A stretch of 7,409 bases of DNA from Hyphomicrobiaceae bacterium (lineage in GTDB: Bacteria; Pseudomonadota; Alphaproteobacteria; Rhizobiales; Hyphomicrobiaceae): assembly GCA_017353825.1 (NCBI GenBank), contig JAFMSC010000203.1, positions 1 through 7,409 on the forward strand, written 5' to 3'. The position numbers were made by a program, and so were the translations under genes. The notes under the pieces were generated by a model. That model was not told the DNA's origin, did no database searches, and saw only the letters and a program-made list of their open reading frames with translations. Below are positions 1 to 6,702 of the stretch, one piece after another; positions within the stretch are counted from its first letter, which is position 1, and each line of letters begins with the position of its first letter.

Positions 1-2349
1 ATCGCCGTTGGCCTTGGTGCCGGCATCGGTCATGACAACCTGGCCACGGAAATTAAGGGCCAAGTCTGCGGCGTCGACGGTGGCAAGCGTGGTGAGGCCC
101 TCGGACGGGACCCCGCCGGCGCGGATCAGGATGCGGCCCGGCTTGGTGCTGCCGGCGCGCCCCGCGGGCACGGCTTCCGGGAACAGCAGCGCAGTGATCT
201 TGCCGGCGTCGCCGGCGTCGATGGCTGCCGTTACGTCGGCGCGTCCGCTGCGCCAGCCGCCGGAGCCGCCGTCGAAGCGGGCATTCACCTTCACGGTGGC
301 GCCGCCACTCTCGCCGTTGATGGTCAAGTCGGCCGACGTGGCGGTGCGCGCACCGAGCGTCAGGTCCCCGGCGAGACGCAGCGGGGCGATCACCCGCTCC
401 CGGCCGTCACCGGGGCGGAAGGTAGTGGGAACACCAAGCAGGGCAGCGAGCGGAGCGATGCTGTCGGGCGCGTCCGCGGTCACGAGGCCGCGGACGGTTC
501 CTTTGGGCTGCGCGGCGAGGCTGTCCACCTTGCCGTCCAGCTGCAGGGCGAAGCCGCCGTCGCCCGCCAAATTGAGCGCCAGTTCCTTCAGCTGACCGCC
601 CTTTGTCACCAGCGCGGTACTAAAGTTGCGGTAGGTGCGGGCGGTCGTGACGAGCTGCCCGGCTTTCAGCTGCAGCTCGAGGTCCGACTGCAAGAGCCGC
701 GCCACCGCACCATTGGCGTCGGCGCGCCGATCATCCGGCTTGGCGAGTTGCGCCCGGCCCAGGAGTCCGACAAGGTCGACGAGGCTGAGGTCGGCCGGCA
801 GCACGGTTCGGGCATCGAGCTTGGGCCCCTCAAGCGCCACGGTCAGCTCCGGCCGGCCGGCCCACTGGTAGCGCCCACCACCCTTGAGCGCCGTACCGGC
901 CAGGGTGCCGGATAGGTCACGCACCGCCACCCCTGATGCATCGAGTGCGAGGCTTGCACGCAGCTCGAACGGGCCGTCGGCGTCAGGCGAGAACGCCACC
1001 CCGTTGCCACTCGCCCAAACCACGAAGCGACCCGCGCTCGCACCCTTGAGGCCGACGCTGCCCTTGAAGGTGGGTCTGTCGGCCACGTTTGCGACCTTGC
1101 CCGTGAGGTCCAAGTGGCTTCCGCCTGGGAGGCTACTGCGCAATTCCCGGATGTCGAGAGCTCCGGCGGACTGCGCGAGGCCGAGGCGCACCGGCCCGAT
1201 GGTCTCTCCGGCCAGGTTGGCCTGGTCGATGACAAGGTTCATCCGCGCGACGGCGTCGCCGGGAAGCAGATCGCGCACCCACGTCGCCAGCTTGACGACG
1301 TTGGTGCCTGGTCCTGCGCCTTCTGTCGCGCCCGCCAGCCGATCGAGGTCAAGCCAGCGCGAGGCGAGGTCCATATCGACCGCCACCGGTGTGCGCCAAA
1401 CCGCCCGCGCACTGCCGGTGACGGTCTGGGCCCGGTCGCCCTGCTGGAAGGTCAAGGTCAGATCGGAGAACACGGCGCCGCCCGCGTCGGCCTTGATCGC
1501 AGCCTTCACCTCCAGCGGCGTCTCGCCGCTGTCGATGCTGGGCTCCTCCAGCGCAGTGCTCGCGCGCCGGGAGGGACCGCCGGGAGGGGAGCCGGCGATC
1601 GGCAGGCGGGCGGTCAGATCGCCCTCGATCCTGGTCTTACTCATGAGGTCCACCGCGCGGGCGTCGAGCACGTAGGAGGCGCCGGTGTCCAGCAGGCGCA
1701 GTGAGACCCGAAGGGGCACCTTGCCGTCAGCTTCGGGCACGCCCGTGCCGATCCTCACCTCGCGGGTGGCGCCAGCTGATGTGAAGGTGCCGCGAAAGGT
1801 GTAGGGCCCATCGAGAGCCGGGGCTGACAGCTCGCCGTTGACGCCATCGAGCCGGGTGCGCTCCACCCCGTCGGGCCCGTGCAGAGCCAGCACGCCGTCC
1901 ACCACCTTGAGCGATGTGAGGGTGACGTTGGCGGGCATGTACCCTGTGGAGCGCAGCGCCTGGGCGAAACCCTGCCAGTTCCAGCCACCGGCGGCATCGA
2001 GCGCCACGCGCAGCACCGGGCGCTGGAACTCGATCTCATTAGCTTCCACGACCCCGCGCAAGAGCGGCGCGATGGAGAGTTTCATGCTGAGGCTCTCGGC
2101 CTTGAAAAAATGCTCGGTGAGCGTCGCCGAGGTGTCGGCAATGCGCACTTTTTCGACGCGAAGATAGGGTGTTGGCAGCAGGTTCAAGGTGACGTCGCCG
2201 TCCACCTGCACCTCGCGCCCGATGACGTTCCTGGCCTCCTCCTCGAACGCGCTGCGGTAGCTGTTCCAGTCGATGAAATAAGGCACGGCGAACAGCGCAC
2301 CCACCACCGTGATGACGAAGACCGCTATGGCAATGAGCAGATTGTTCAC
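1..2349 (-). CDS. AsmA-family inner-membrane-anchored envelope protein, partial (C-terminus off the left edge)
   Basis: This frame is open from the GTG at 2349-2347 to the window edge, 783 codons without a stop. That is why it can be missed if only closed ORFs are considered. Residues 2-23 form one hydrophobic segment (NNLLIAIAVFVITVVGALF), an N-terminal inner-membrane anchor. It is followed by YFIDWNSYRSAFEEEARNVI and GREVQVDGDVTLNLLPTPYL, the typical opening of AsmA domains. Residues 324-343 read VDMDLASRWLDLDRLAGATE, also typical of alphaproteobacterial AsmA proteins. The rest is the beta-rich, Gly/Ala/Leu/Asp-patterned repeat expected of this family. Known family members are large periplasm-spanning proteins linked to outer-membrane assembly and lipid movement between membranes. 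A lipid-transfer role here is inference. A run of six G (complement of 2357-2362) lies 7 bases before the chosen GTG. Another in-frame GTG at 2364-2362 would add five residues. The gene is transcribed divergently from uvrD. Confidence 0.9.
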   Translation of the reverse strand, partial: MNNLLIAIAVFVITVVGALFAVPYFIDWNSYRSAFEEEARNVIGREVQVDGDVTLNLLPTPYLRVEKVRIADTSATLTEHFFKAESLSMKLSIAPLLRGVVEANEIEFQRPVLRVALDAAGGWNWQGFAQALRSTGYMPANVTLTSLKVVDGVLALHGPDGVERTRLDGVNGELSAPALDGPYTFRGTFTSAGATREVRIGTGVPEADGKVPLRVSLRLLDTGASYVLDARAVDLMSKTRIEGDLTARLPIAGSPPGGPSRRASTALEEPSIDSGETPLEVKAAIKADAGGAVFSDLTLTFQQGDRAQTVTGSARAVWRTPVAVDMDLASRWLDLDRLAGATEGAGPGTNVVKLATWVRDLLPGDAVARMNLVIDQANLAGETIGPVRLGLAQSAGALDIRELRSSLPGGSHLDLTGKVANVADRPTFKGSVGLKGASAGRFVVWASGNGVAFSPDADGPFELRASLALDASGVAVRDLSGTLAGTALKGGGRYQWAGRPELTVALEGPKLDARTVLPADLSLVDLVGLLGRAQLAKPDDRRADANGAVARLLQSDLELQLKAGQLVTTARTYRNFSTALVTKGGQLKELALNLAGDGGFALQLDGKVDSLAAQPKGTVRGLVTADAPDSIAPLAALLGVPTTFRPGDGRERVIAPLRLAGDLTLGARTATSADLTINGESGGATVKVNARFDGGSGGWRSGRADVTAAIDAGDAGKITALLFPEAVPAGRAGSTKPGRILIRAGGVPSEGLTTLATVDAADLALNFRGQVVMTDAGTKANGD

Positions 2350-2550
2350 CGGGCTGCCCCCCACATGCGCTGGGCCTGATGGGCTTGGGAAGCCAGCGGT
2401 CTAGCACAGGTTTCAGCTCCGGGTCAGACCCCTCGCCCGTCAACGTGCAATTTTCAATGAAGGGGCAGCGCGAGGATGGCGCAATTCGGGCTTTGCATGC
2501 GAGGAGATGGCACCGGGGGGTCTGTCCGAGACGCCGACCCATGGTCGAGG

Positions 2551-2754
2551 GCTCGGGCCTCTTCATTGTTGTTTTGCGGCTTGCGCGCACGGGCCCCCTG
2601 GAACGCCTGGACTCCCCTGGAGCCCTCTGGACTCCCCAGGGACGCCACTCCGGAGGCCACTGTGGACTCCCTGGACTCCTTGGACTCCCGGGGCCCCCTG
2701 GGAGCCCAGCCTCGAGCTGTGGGAAGGGCTAGGGGTCAGGTTGCTCGGGCCTCT
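2551..2754. repeat. 12-base direct repeat pair GCTCGGGCCTCT
   Basis: GCTCGGGCCTCT is present exactly at 2551-2562 and again at 2743-2754, in the same orientation and 192 bases apart. The pair encloses the whole TGGACTCC repeat cluster, and the right copy lies inside the proposed uvrD promoter spacer. It could be the scar of an inserted or duplicated segment, a pair of regulator sites, or chance in GC-rich DNA. No transposase or terminal inverted repeat is present to support insertion. Confidence 0.5.
2591..2701. repeat. Cluster of TGGACTCC repeats bracketed by GGGCCCCCTGG
   Basis: TGGACTCC occurs five times: 2608-2615, 2628-2635, 2663-2670, 2672-2679 and 2681-2688. The last three form an exact 9-base tandem array and the first two are 20 bases apart. 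The cluster is bracketed by two copies of GGGCCCCCTGG at 2591-2601 and 2691-2701, exactly 100 bases apart. The sequence CTCCC at 2685-2689 can pair with GGGAG at 2700-2704 around GGGGCCCC-type sequence, so the right end could fold. The 9-base period gives a short Gly-X-Y reading in one plus frame (GLPGLLGLPGPPGSP), but no start signal or conserved domain supports translation. The origin is unknown; slippage-type expansion is the simplest explanation. Confidence 0.75.
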
Positions 2755-2767
2755 AAGGTGCTATAGT
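2741..2767 (+). promoter_or_regulatory. Candidate sigma-70-type promoter of uvrD
   Basis: TATAGT at 2762-2767 matches the -10 consensus at four of six bases and stands out in GC-rich surroundings. TTGCTC at 2741-2746 is a possible -35 with a 15-base spacer, shorter than ideal. Transcription would start about 7-9 bases after the -10, at or next to the A of the uvrD ATG at 2776. There is no Shine-Dalgarno sequence between them, so a leaderless mRNA is likely if this promoter is used. Confidence 0.45.
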
Positions 2768-2775
2768 GCGGGCCG

Positions 2776-5139
2776 ATGCCTCCGACTCGTAACCCATCGG
2801 CCGCCGCAGTGGCCGGCCCGTCGGCGCCCGCGCGTTCCAATTCCGCCCGCGCGCTCGCCCGCGTGGCGGCGACGGCTCCATACATGGAGGACCTCAACCC
2901 AGAGCAGCGCGCGGCCGTTGGGGCTCTCGACGGCCCCGTGCTGGTGCTCGCTGGCGCCGGCACGGGCAAGACGCGCGTCCTCACCACCCGCATAGCCCAT
3001 ATCTTATGCTCCGGCCGGGCGCCGGCCTGGCAGATCCTGGCGGTGACCTTCACCAACAAGGCCGCACGCGAGATGAAGGAGCGCGTGGCCCAATTGGTCG
3101 GCGGCGTGGAAGGCATGCCGTGGCTCGGCACCTTCCATGCCGTCGGTGTCAATATCCTGCGCCGCCATGGCGAGCTGGTGGGCCTCAAGTCGGGCTTCAC
3201 CATCCTCGATGTTGACGACCAGCTGCGCCTCGTCAAGCAGGTGATCGAGGGCGCCAACCTCGACAAGGACCGCTGGCCCGCGCGCCAGCTCGCCGCCCTC
3301 ATCGACAGCTGGAAGAACCGCGGCCTCACGCCCGACAAGGTGCCGCGCGGAGAATCGTTCGGTTTCGCCGAAGGCAAGGGCGCGGCGCTCTATGGCGCCT
3401 ATCAGGCGCGCCTCAAGGAGCTGAACGCCGTCGACTTCGGCGACCTTTTGCTGGAGGTGATCCGCCTCCTCCGCGACAACCCGGACGTGCTGGCCGACTA
3501 CCAGCGCCGGTTCCGCTACATCCTGGTCGACGAATACCAGGACACCAATGTGGCCCAATACCTGTGGCTGCGGATGTTGGCCGGCAGCGCGTCCAACATC
3601 TGCTGCGTGGGCGATGATGATCAATCCATCTACGGCTGGCGGGGTGCCGAGGTGGACAATATCCTGCGCTTCGAGGCCGACTTCCCCGGCGCGCGCGTGA
3701 TCCGCTTAGAGCGCAACTACCGCTCGACCGGGCACATCCTGGCAGCGGCCTCAGGCCTGATCGCCCACAACAAGGGCCGCCTCGGCAAGACGCTCTTCAC
3801 CGACGATGCCATGGGTGAGCGCGTCAGCCTCACGTCGGTGTGGGACGACGAGGAGGAGGCGCGTGTCATCGGCGAGGACATCGAGGCGCTGCGCAAGTCC
3901 GGCCACAGCCTCAACGAGGTCGCCATCCTGGTGCGGGCCTCCTTCCAGATGCGCGCCTTCGAGGACCGCTTCGTCACCCTCGGGCTGCCGTACCGCGTCA
4001 TCGGCGGTCCCAGGTTCTATGAGCGCCAGGAGATCAAGGACGCGATCGCCTACCTGGAAGTGACGCTCAACCCGGCCAACGACCTCAAGTTCGAGCGCAT
4101 CCTCAACGTGCCCAAGCGCGGCCTGGGCGACACCACGCTGCGCCGCATCCACGACCTGGCGCGGGCCCGCGGCGGCGTGGCGCTCTACCAGGCCGCGCGC
4201 GAGATCGTGGAGACGGAGGAGCTGCCCGCCAAGGCGCGCAAGTCCCTCGCCGACGTGCTTGCCTGCTTCGAGCGCTGGCGGCGCGCCTTGGACGGCATGA
4301 AGCACACGGAATTGGCCGAGCTGATCCTCGACGAGTCCGGCTACACGCACATGTGGCAGCAGGACAAGAGCCCGCAGGCCCATGCCCGGCTCGAAAACCT
4401 CAAGGAGCTGATCCGCTTCATGGAGGAGTTCGAGACACTGCAGGGCTTCCTTGAGCACGTCGCGCTGGTGATGGATGCGGACGCCACCGACGGCTTCGAC
4501 CGCGTCTCGCTGATGACGCTGCACGCCGCCAAGGGCCTGGAATTCGACGTGGTGTTCCTCCCGGGCTGGGAGGAGGGCCTGTTCCCCCACCAGCGCAGCC
4601 TCGACGAGAACGGCCAGGCCGGCCTTGAGGAGGAGCGGCGCTTGGCTTACGTCGGCCTGACCCGGGCCAGGCGCAAGGCCCACGTCAGCTTCGCCCAGAA
4701 CCGGCGCAACCGCGGTCTGTGGCAGGCGGCAGCTCCCTCGCGCTTCGTGGACGAGCTGCCGGAGGAGCACCTTAACATCCTCGAAGCCCGCAGCCCTTAT
4801 GCCGGCACCACCATGGGCCGCGGCAACCGATATGGACGGAGCCGGTTCGACGAACCGGGCGGTGGCTTCGCGAGCGCGTACGCTACACCGGGCTGGCAGC
4901 GCGCAAAGGAGCAATGGGGACGCTCGGACCGGCGCCGGTCTGCCGGTCCCACGACGATCGAGGCTAGGCTGGTGGCCTCCTCCACCGCCGGCGGCGCGGG
5001 CTACGCTGCGGGAGAGCGCGTGTTCCACGAGAAGTTCGGCTACGGCCGGATCGCCGTAGTGGACGGCAACAAGCTCACCGTCGACTTCGACAAGGCAGGC
5101 CGCAAGCGTGTGGTCGATGGCTTCGTGACGCGGGTGTGA
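2776..5139 (+). CDS. uvrD: UvrD/PcrA-type ATP-dependent 3'-5' DNA helicase
   Basis: This 787-residue superfamily 1A helicase unwinds DNA in nucleotide excision and mismatch repair and at stalled transcription or replication complexes. All motifs are present: Q motif NPEQ (41-44), Walker A AGAGTGKT (59-66), Ia TFTNKAAREM (91-100), Ib GTFHAVGVNILRR (118-130), II VDEYQDTN with catalytic D252/E253 (251-258), III VGDDDQSIYGWRG (278-290), IV LERNYRST (311-318), V VSLMTLHAAKGLEF (577-590) and VI around YVGLTRAR (625-632). After a Gly/Arg-rich linker (about 675-745), residues 746-787 (GERVFHEKFGYGRIAVVDG and on) match the C-terminal Tudor-like domain that in PcrA/UvrD contacts RNA polymerase. The ATG at 2776 is the only start after the in-frame TAG at 2764. 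It gives a 36-residue, disordered Ala/Ser/Arg-rich N-terminus, as in other alphaproteobacterial UvrD proteins. An internal ATG at 2884 (MEDLNPEQ) is a less likely start. UvrD versus PcrA naming is a convention here. Confidence 0.96.
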   Translation: MPPTRNPSAAAVAGPSAPARSNSARALARVAATAPYMEDLNPEQRAAVGALDGPVLVLAGAGTGKTRVLTTRIAHILCSGRAPAWQILAVTFTNKAAREMKERVAQLVGGVEGMPWLGTFHAVGVNILRRHGELVGLKSGFTILDVDDQLRLVKQVIEGANLDKDRWPARQLAALIDSWKNRGLTPDKVPRGESFGFAEGKGAALYGAYQARLKELNAVDFGDLLLEVIRLLRDNPDVLADYQRRFRYILVDEYQDTNVAQYLWLRMLAGSASNICCVGDDDQSIYGWRGAEVDNILRFEADFPGARVIRLERNYRSTGHILAAASGLIAHNKGRLGKTLFTDDAMGERVSLTSVWDDEEEARVIGEDIEALRKSGHSLNEVAILVRASFQMRAFEDRFVTLGLPYRVIGGPRFYERQEIKDAIAYLEVTLNPANDLKFERILNVPKRGLGDTTLRRIHDLARARGGVALYQAAREIVETEELPAKARKSLADVLACFERWRRALDGMKHTELAELILDESGYTHMWQQDKSPQAHARLENLKELIRFMEEFETLQGFLEHVALVMDADATDGFDRVSLMTLHAAKGLEFDVVFLPGWEEGLFPHQRSLDENGQAGLEEERRLAYVGLTRARRKAHVSFAQNRRNRGLWQAAAPSRFVDELPEEHLNILEARSPYAGTTMGRGNRYGRSRFDEPGGGFASAYATPGWQRAKEQWGRSDRRRSAGPTTIEARLVASSTAGGAGYAAGERVFHEKFGYGRIAVVDGNKLTVDFDKAGRKRVVDGFVTRV

Positions 5140-5196
5140 AGCGGGGCGATGGGGGTCGTCCCCTGCGCCTCTGCGCGCCATTTGCGATTTTGGCGG

Positions 5197-5225
5197 TTGT
5201 TGTGAGGGTCTGACCTTAACATACT
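5197..5225 (+). promoter_or_regulatory. Weak candidate promoter for the DUF3754 gene
   Basis: TTGTTG at 5197-5202 and CATACT at 5220-5225 are 17 bases apart. They lie in the most A+T-rich part of the spacer, 68 bases before the DUF3754 start. Each hexamer matches the sigma-70 consensus only partly. The spacer between them contains the palindromic GGGTCTGACC (5206-5215), which could serve as an operator. If this promoter is used, the downstream hairpin at 5242-5272 lies in the leader RNA. Confidence 0.25.
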
Positions 5226-5241
5226 GTCGCCGCCATTTTTT

Positions 5242-5277
5242 CGTCTCCTGCCTCCCAAGGAGGCACGAGGCGGTTTT
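5242..5277 (+). terminator. Strong stem-loop with short T-run: uvrD terminator or DUF3754 leader hairpin
   Basis: Bases 5242-5255 pair with 5259-5272 around a three-base CAA loop. Of 14 positions, 12 are Watson-Crick, one is a T-G wobble (5244/5270) and one is a C-C mismatch (5248/5266). The inner seven pairs (TGCCTCC/GGAGGCA) are perfect. TTTT follows at 5274-5277, so it fits a Rho-independent terminator for uvrD, about 100 bases past its stop, although the T-run is short. It ends only 16 bases before the next ATG, leaving no room for a separate promoter. It may therefore instead be an attenuator or leader structure. The loop and 3' arm contain AAGGAGG (5257-5263), a perfect ribosome-binding sequence locked in the stem. 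Confidence 0.55.
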
Positions 5278-5279
5278 GC

Positions 5280-5285
5280 GAGGGG
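5280..5285 (+). promoter_or_regulatory. Ribosome-binding site deciding the DUF3754 start
   Basis: GAGGGG lies 7 bases before the ATG at 5293, a good distance for a Shine-Dalgarno sequence. No in-frame ATG or GTG was found in the short stretch upstream. The stronger AAGGAGG at 5257-5263 is 29 bases away and has no properly placed start codon of its own. Confidence 0.5.
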
Positions 5286-5292
5286 TGCGGGG

Positions 5293-6702
5293 ATGGCGGC
5301 GGCCGGCAGGTCCAATGCGATCGACGGGGTGGGCGCGGCGGTGGTGCCGGCGGAGAAGGTCGCAGCGGCGGACCCGCACGCCCAGGCGGCCAGCAATCTC
5401 GGACGCGAGAAGTTCCTGCCCGTCACGCGCCACGCGCTGCTCGACCGCCTCACCGTGCCGAGCCTGTGGCCGAAAAGCGACCAGGTCAAGGCGCGCCGCT
5501 TCATGCGCTACCTCGACTACTGGCGCCGCCACGGCTACGCGGCGAAGTTGCTCGACCTGGAGCAGCTCTACGAGCCGTTCAGCCCCGACACCGACCTATT
5601 GCAGACGCGCCGGTTCACCGCCGCGGAGCGCCGCGCCATGCAGCAACGACTGGTGGCGCAGGTGGCGGAGCTACTGATCCAGGGCAACTTCACGCGCATC
5701 GCCCCGGAAGACTTCCACATCATCCTGACCCAGGATTCCCACTACGGCCTGGACCTGCAGGTCGATACCGACGCCTTCGAGGAGCTGCTCATCTTCTACC
5801 GCGGCGCCACCACCATCACCGAGCGGCATCGCGACATCCGCAAAGCCTACATGGGCTGGCGGGAGGTGAAGGTGCCAGTGTTCCAGCGGCTATTCATCCT
5901 CTTCAAGCTCAAACCGTCCGAGACCTGCGTTGAGGAGCTGATGCAGCGGCAGAAACTCGATCGCAAGAAGGCCGAGGCCGTCGTGCGCCGCCAGCGCAAA
6001 ATGCTGCCCGATACCGTCCGTAGCGACTATGTCTACATCAAGCTGTTCAAGAACATGCCGCGCTCGGACGTGGAGATGGCCTTCCCCAACACCCGCGTGC
6101 GGTTCCGCCTGTTCGACAAGATCAAGTTCGGCGTGACCGCAGGCAGCGGCCTCGGCGCGGGCGTGGTGAGCACCGCCGGCAAGCTTGCGCTCCTCAGCAA
6201 TCCCTACACGCTGATGATCACCCTGGCTGGCCTCGGCGGCATCGCTGTGCGCCAGGCAAGTAACTTCATCGCCCAGCGCAACCGCTACATGGTGGTGCTG
6301 GCACGCAACCTCTATTTCCATTCCATGGCCGACAACCGCGGGGTGATGACGCTCTTGGCCGATCGCGCCTCCGACGAAGACATCAAGGAGGAGATGCTAC
6401 TCTACACCGCGCTTGCCAACGCCCAGGTCAACATCCGCGAGCTCGACGACGTGGATCGCACGATCGAGGAGTACTTGGCCAAGACCTTCGGCGTCGACGT
6501 TGATTTCGACGTGACCGACGCACTATCGCGCCTGAAGCAGGAGGGCGTCGTCGTCGAGCTTCCCGACGGCACCTTGCAGACGATGCCCCCCCACGAGGCT
6601 GCCCTCCACATCGACAAGCTGTGGGATTCCTGCCTCGACAATCTGCCGGACATCACCACCTCGGGCGAAGGCGAAGAGATCGAGCGGCACGCGGCGGGCT
6701 GA
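5293..6702 (+). CDS. DUF3754 (TMEM143-family) membrane protein of unknown function
   Basis: This 469-residue protein reads as a full-length member of the DUF3754 family, which includes human mitochondrial TMEM143 and plant and bacterial homologues. The biochemical role is not known. Family-like blocks are LLIFYRGATTITERHRD (165-181), the adjoining VPVFQRLFILFKLKP (194-208), YVYIKLFKNMPRSDVEMAFP (246-265), VRFRLFDKIKFGVT (269-282) and RNRYMVVLARNLYFH (329-343). Two hydrophobic stretches, about 280-301 and 303-320, form a probable membrane hairpin with both large soluble parts on the same side. There is no signal peptide: residues 1-35 are Ala-rich and low complexity. The N-terminal half (41-240) is charged and helical. 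The C-terminus (about 385-450) is acidic and may form a winged-helix-like fold, which is a guess. The gene follows uvrD in the same direction after 153 bases, separated by a strong hairpin, so co-transcription is uncertain. Assignment comes from remembered family patterns, not a search. Confidence 0.85.
   Translation: MAAAGRSNAIDGVGAAVVPAEKVAAADPHAQAASNLGREKFLPVTRHALLDRLTVPSLWPKSDQVKARRFMRYLDYWRRHGYAAKLLDLEQLYEPFSPDTDLLQTRRFTAAERRAMQQRLVAQVAELLIQGNFTRIAPEDFHIILTQDSHYGLDLQVDTDAFEELLIFYRGATTITERHRDIRKAYMGWREVKVPVFQRLFILFKLKPSETCVEELMQRQKLDRKKAEAVVRRQRKMLPDTVRSDYVYIKLFKNMPRSDVEMAFPNTRVRFRLFDKIKFGVTAGSGLGAGVVSTAGKLALLSNPYTLMITLAGLGGIAVRQASNFIAQRNRYMVVLARNLYFHSMADNRGVMTLLADRASDEDIKEEMLLYTALANAQVNIRELDDVDRTIEEYLAKTFGVDVDFDVTDALSRLKQEGVVVELPDGTLQTMPPHEAALHIDKLWDSCLDNLPDITTSGEGEEIERHAAG

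Larger units (their letters stand above)
2350..2775. other. Divergent intergenic region between the AsmA gene and uvrD
   Basis: These 426 bases separate two outward-reading genes, so they should hold the promoters of both. The left part (about 2400-2560) has mixed composition, with an 11-base interrupted palindrome GGGTCAGACCC at 2421-2431 and a small GC hairpin at about 2547-2561 followed by T-rich DNA (2559-2576). The right part (2591-2701) is a dense patch of TGGACTCC and GGGCCCCCTGG repeats. I found no ORF here with protein-like sequence: the candidates are short, compositionally odd and overlap the repeats. A clear promoter for the AsmA gene on the minus strand was not found. TTGACG (complement of 2438-2443) is a possible -35 but has no good -10 at proper spacing. 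Confidence 0.7.

Noticed and set aside
8..1704. Several plus-strand open frames of 78-263 codons opposite the AsmA gene
   Set aside because: Their translations are Ala/Arg/Ser/Pro-rich shadows without domain patterns. The minus-strand AsmA frame is continuous with a membrane anchor and family-type sequence.
2039..2590. 183-codon minus-strand open frame spanning the AsmA start and intergenic region
   Set aside because: It overlaps the AsmA N-terminus in another frame and its translation is Arg/His-rich without motifs.
2591..2701. CRISPR-like array
   Set aside because: The repeat units are 8-11 bases with irregular or no spacers, far below CRISPR repeat and spacer lengths, and no cas gene is present.
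2379..2732. Collagen-like Gly-X-Y stretch in a 117-codon plus frame
   Set aside because: The Gly-X-Y pattern covers only about five triplets and comes directly from the 9-base DNA repeat. The rest of the frame is not protein-like and has no clear ribosome-binding site.
3751..5532. 593-codon open frame on the minus strand, antisense to uvrD and the start of DUF3754
   Set aside because: It is in exact codon register with the sense genes. In GC-rich genes TTA, CTA and TCA codons are rare, so the antisense frame stays open. Its translation has no recognisable motif, while the sense strand has every helicase motif.
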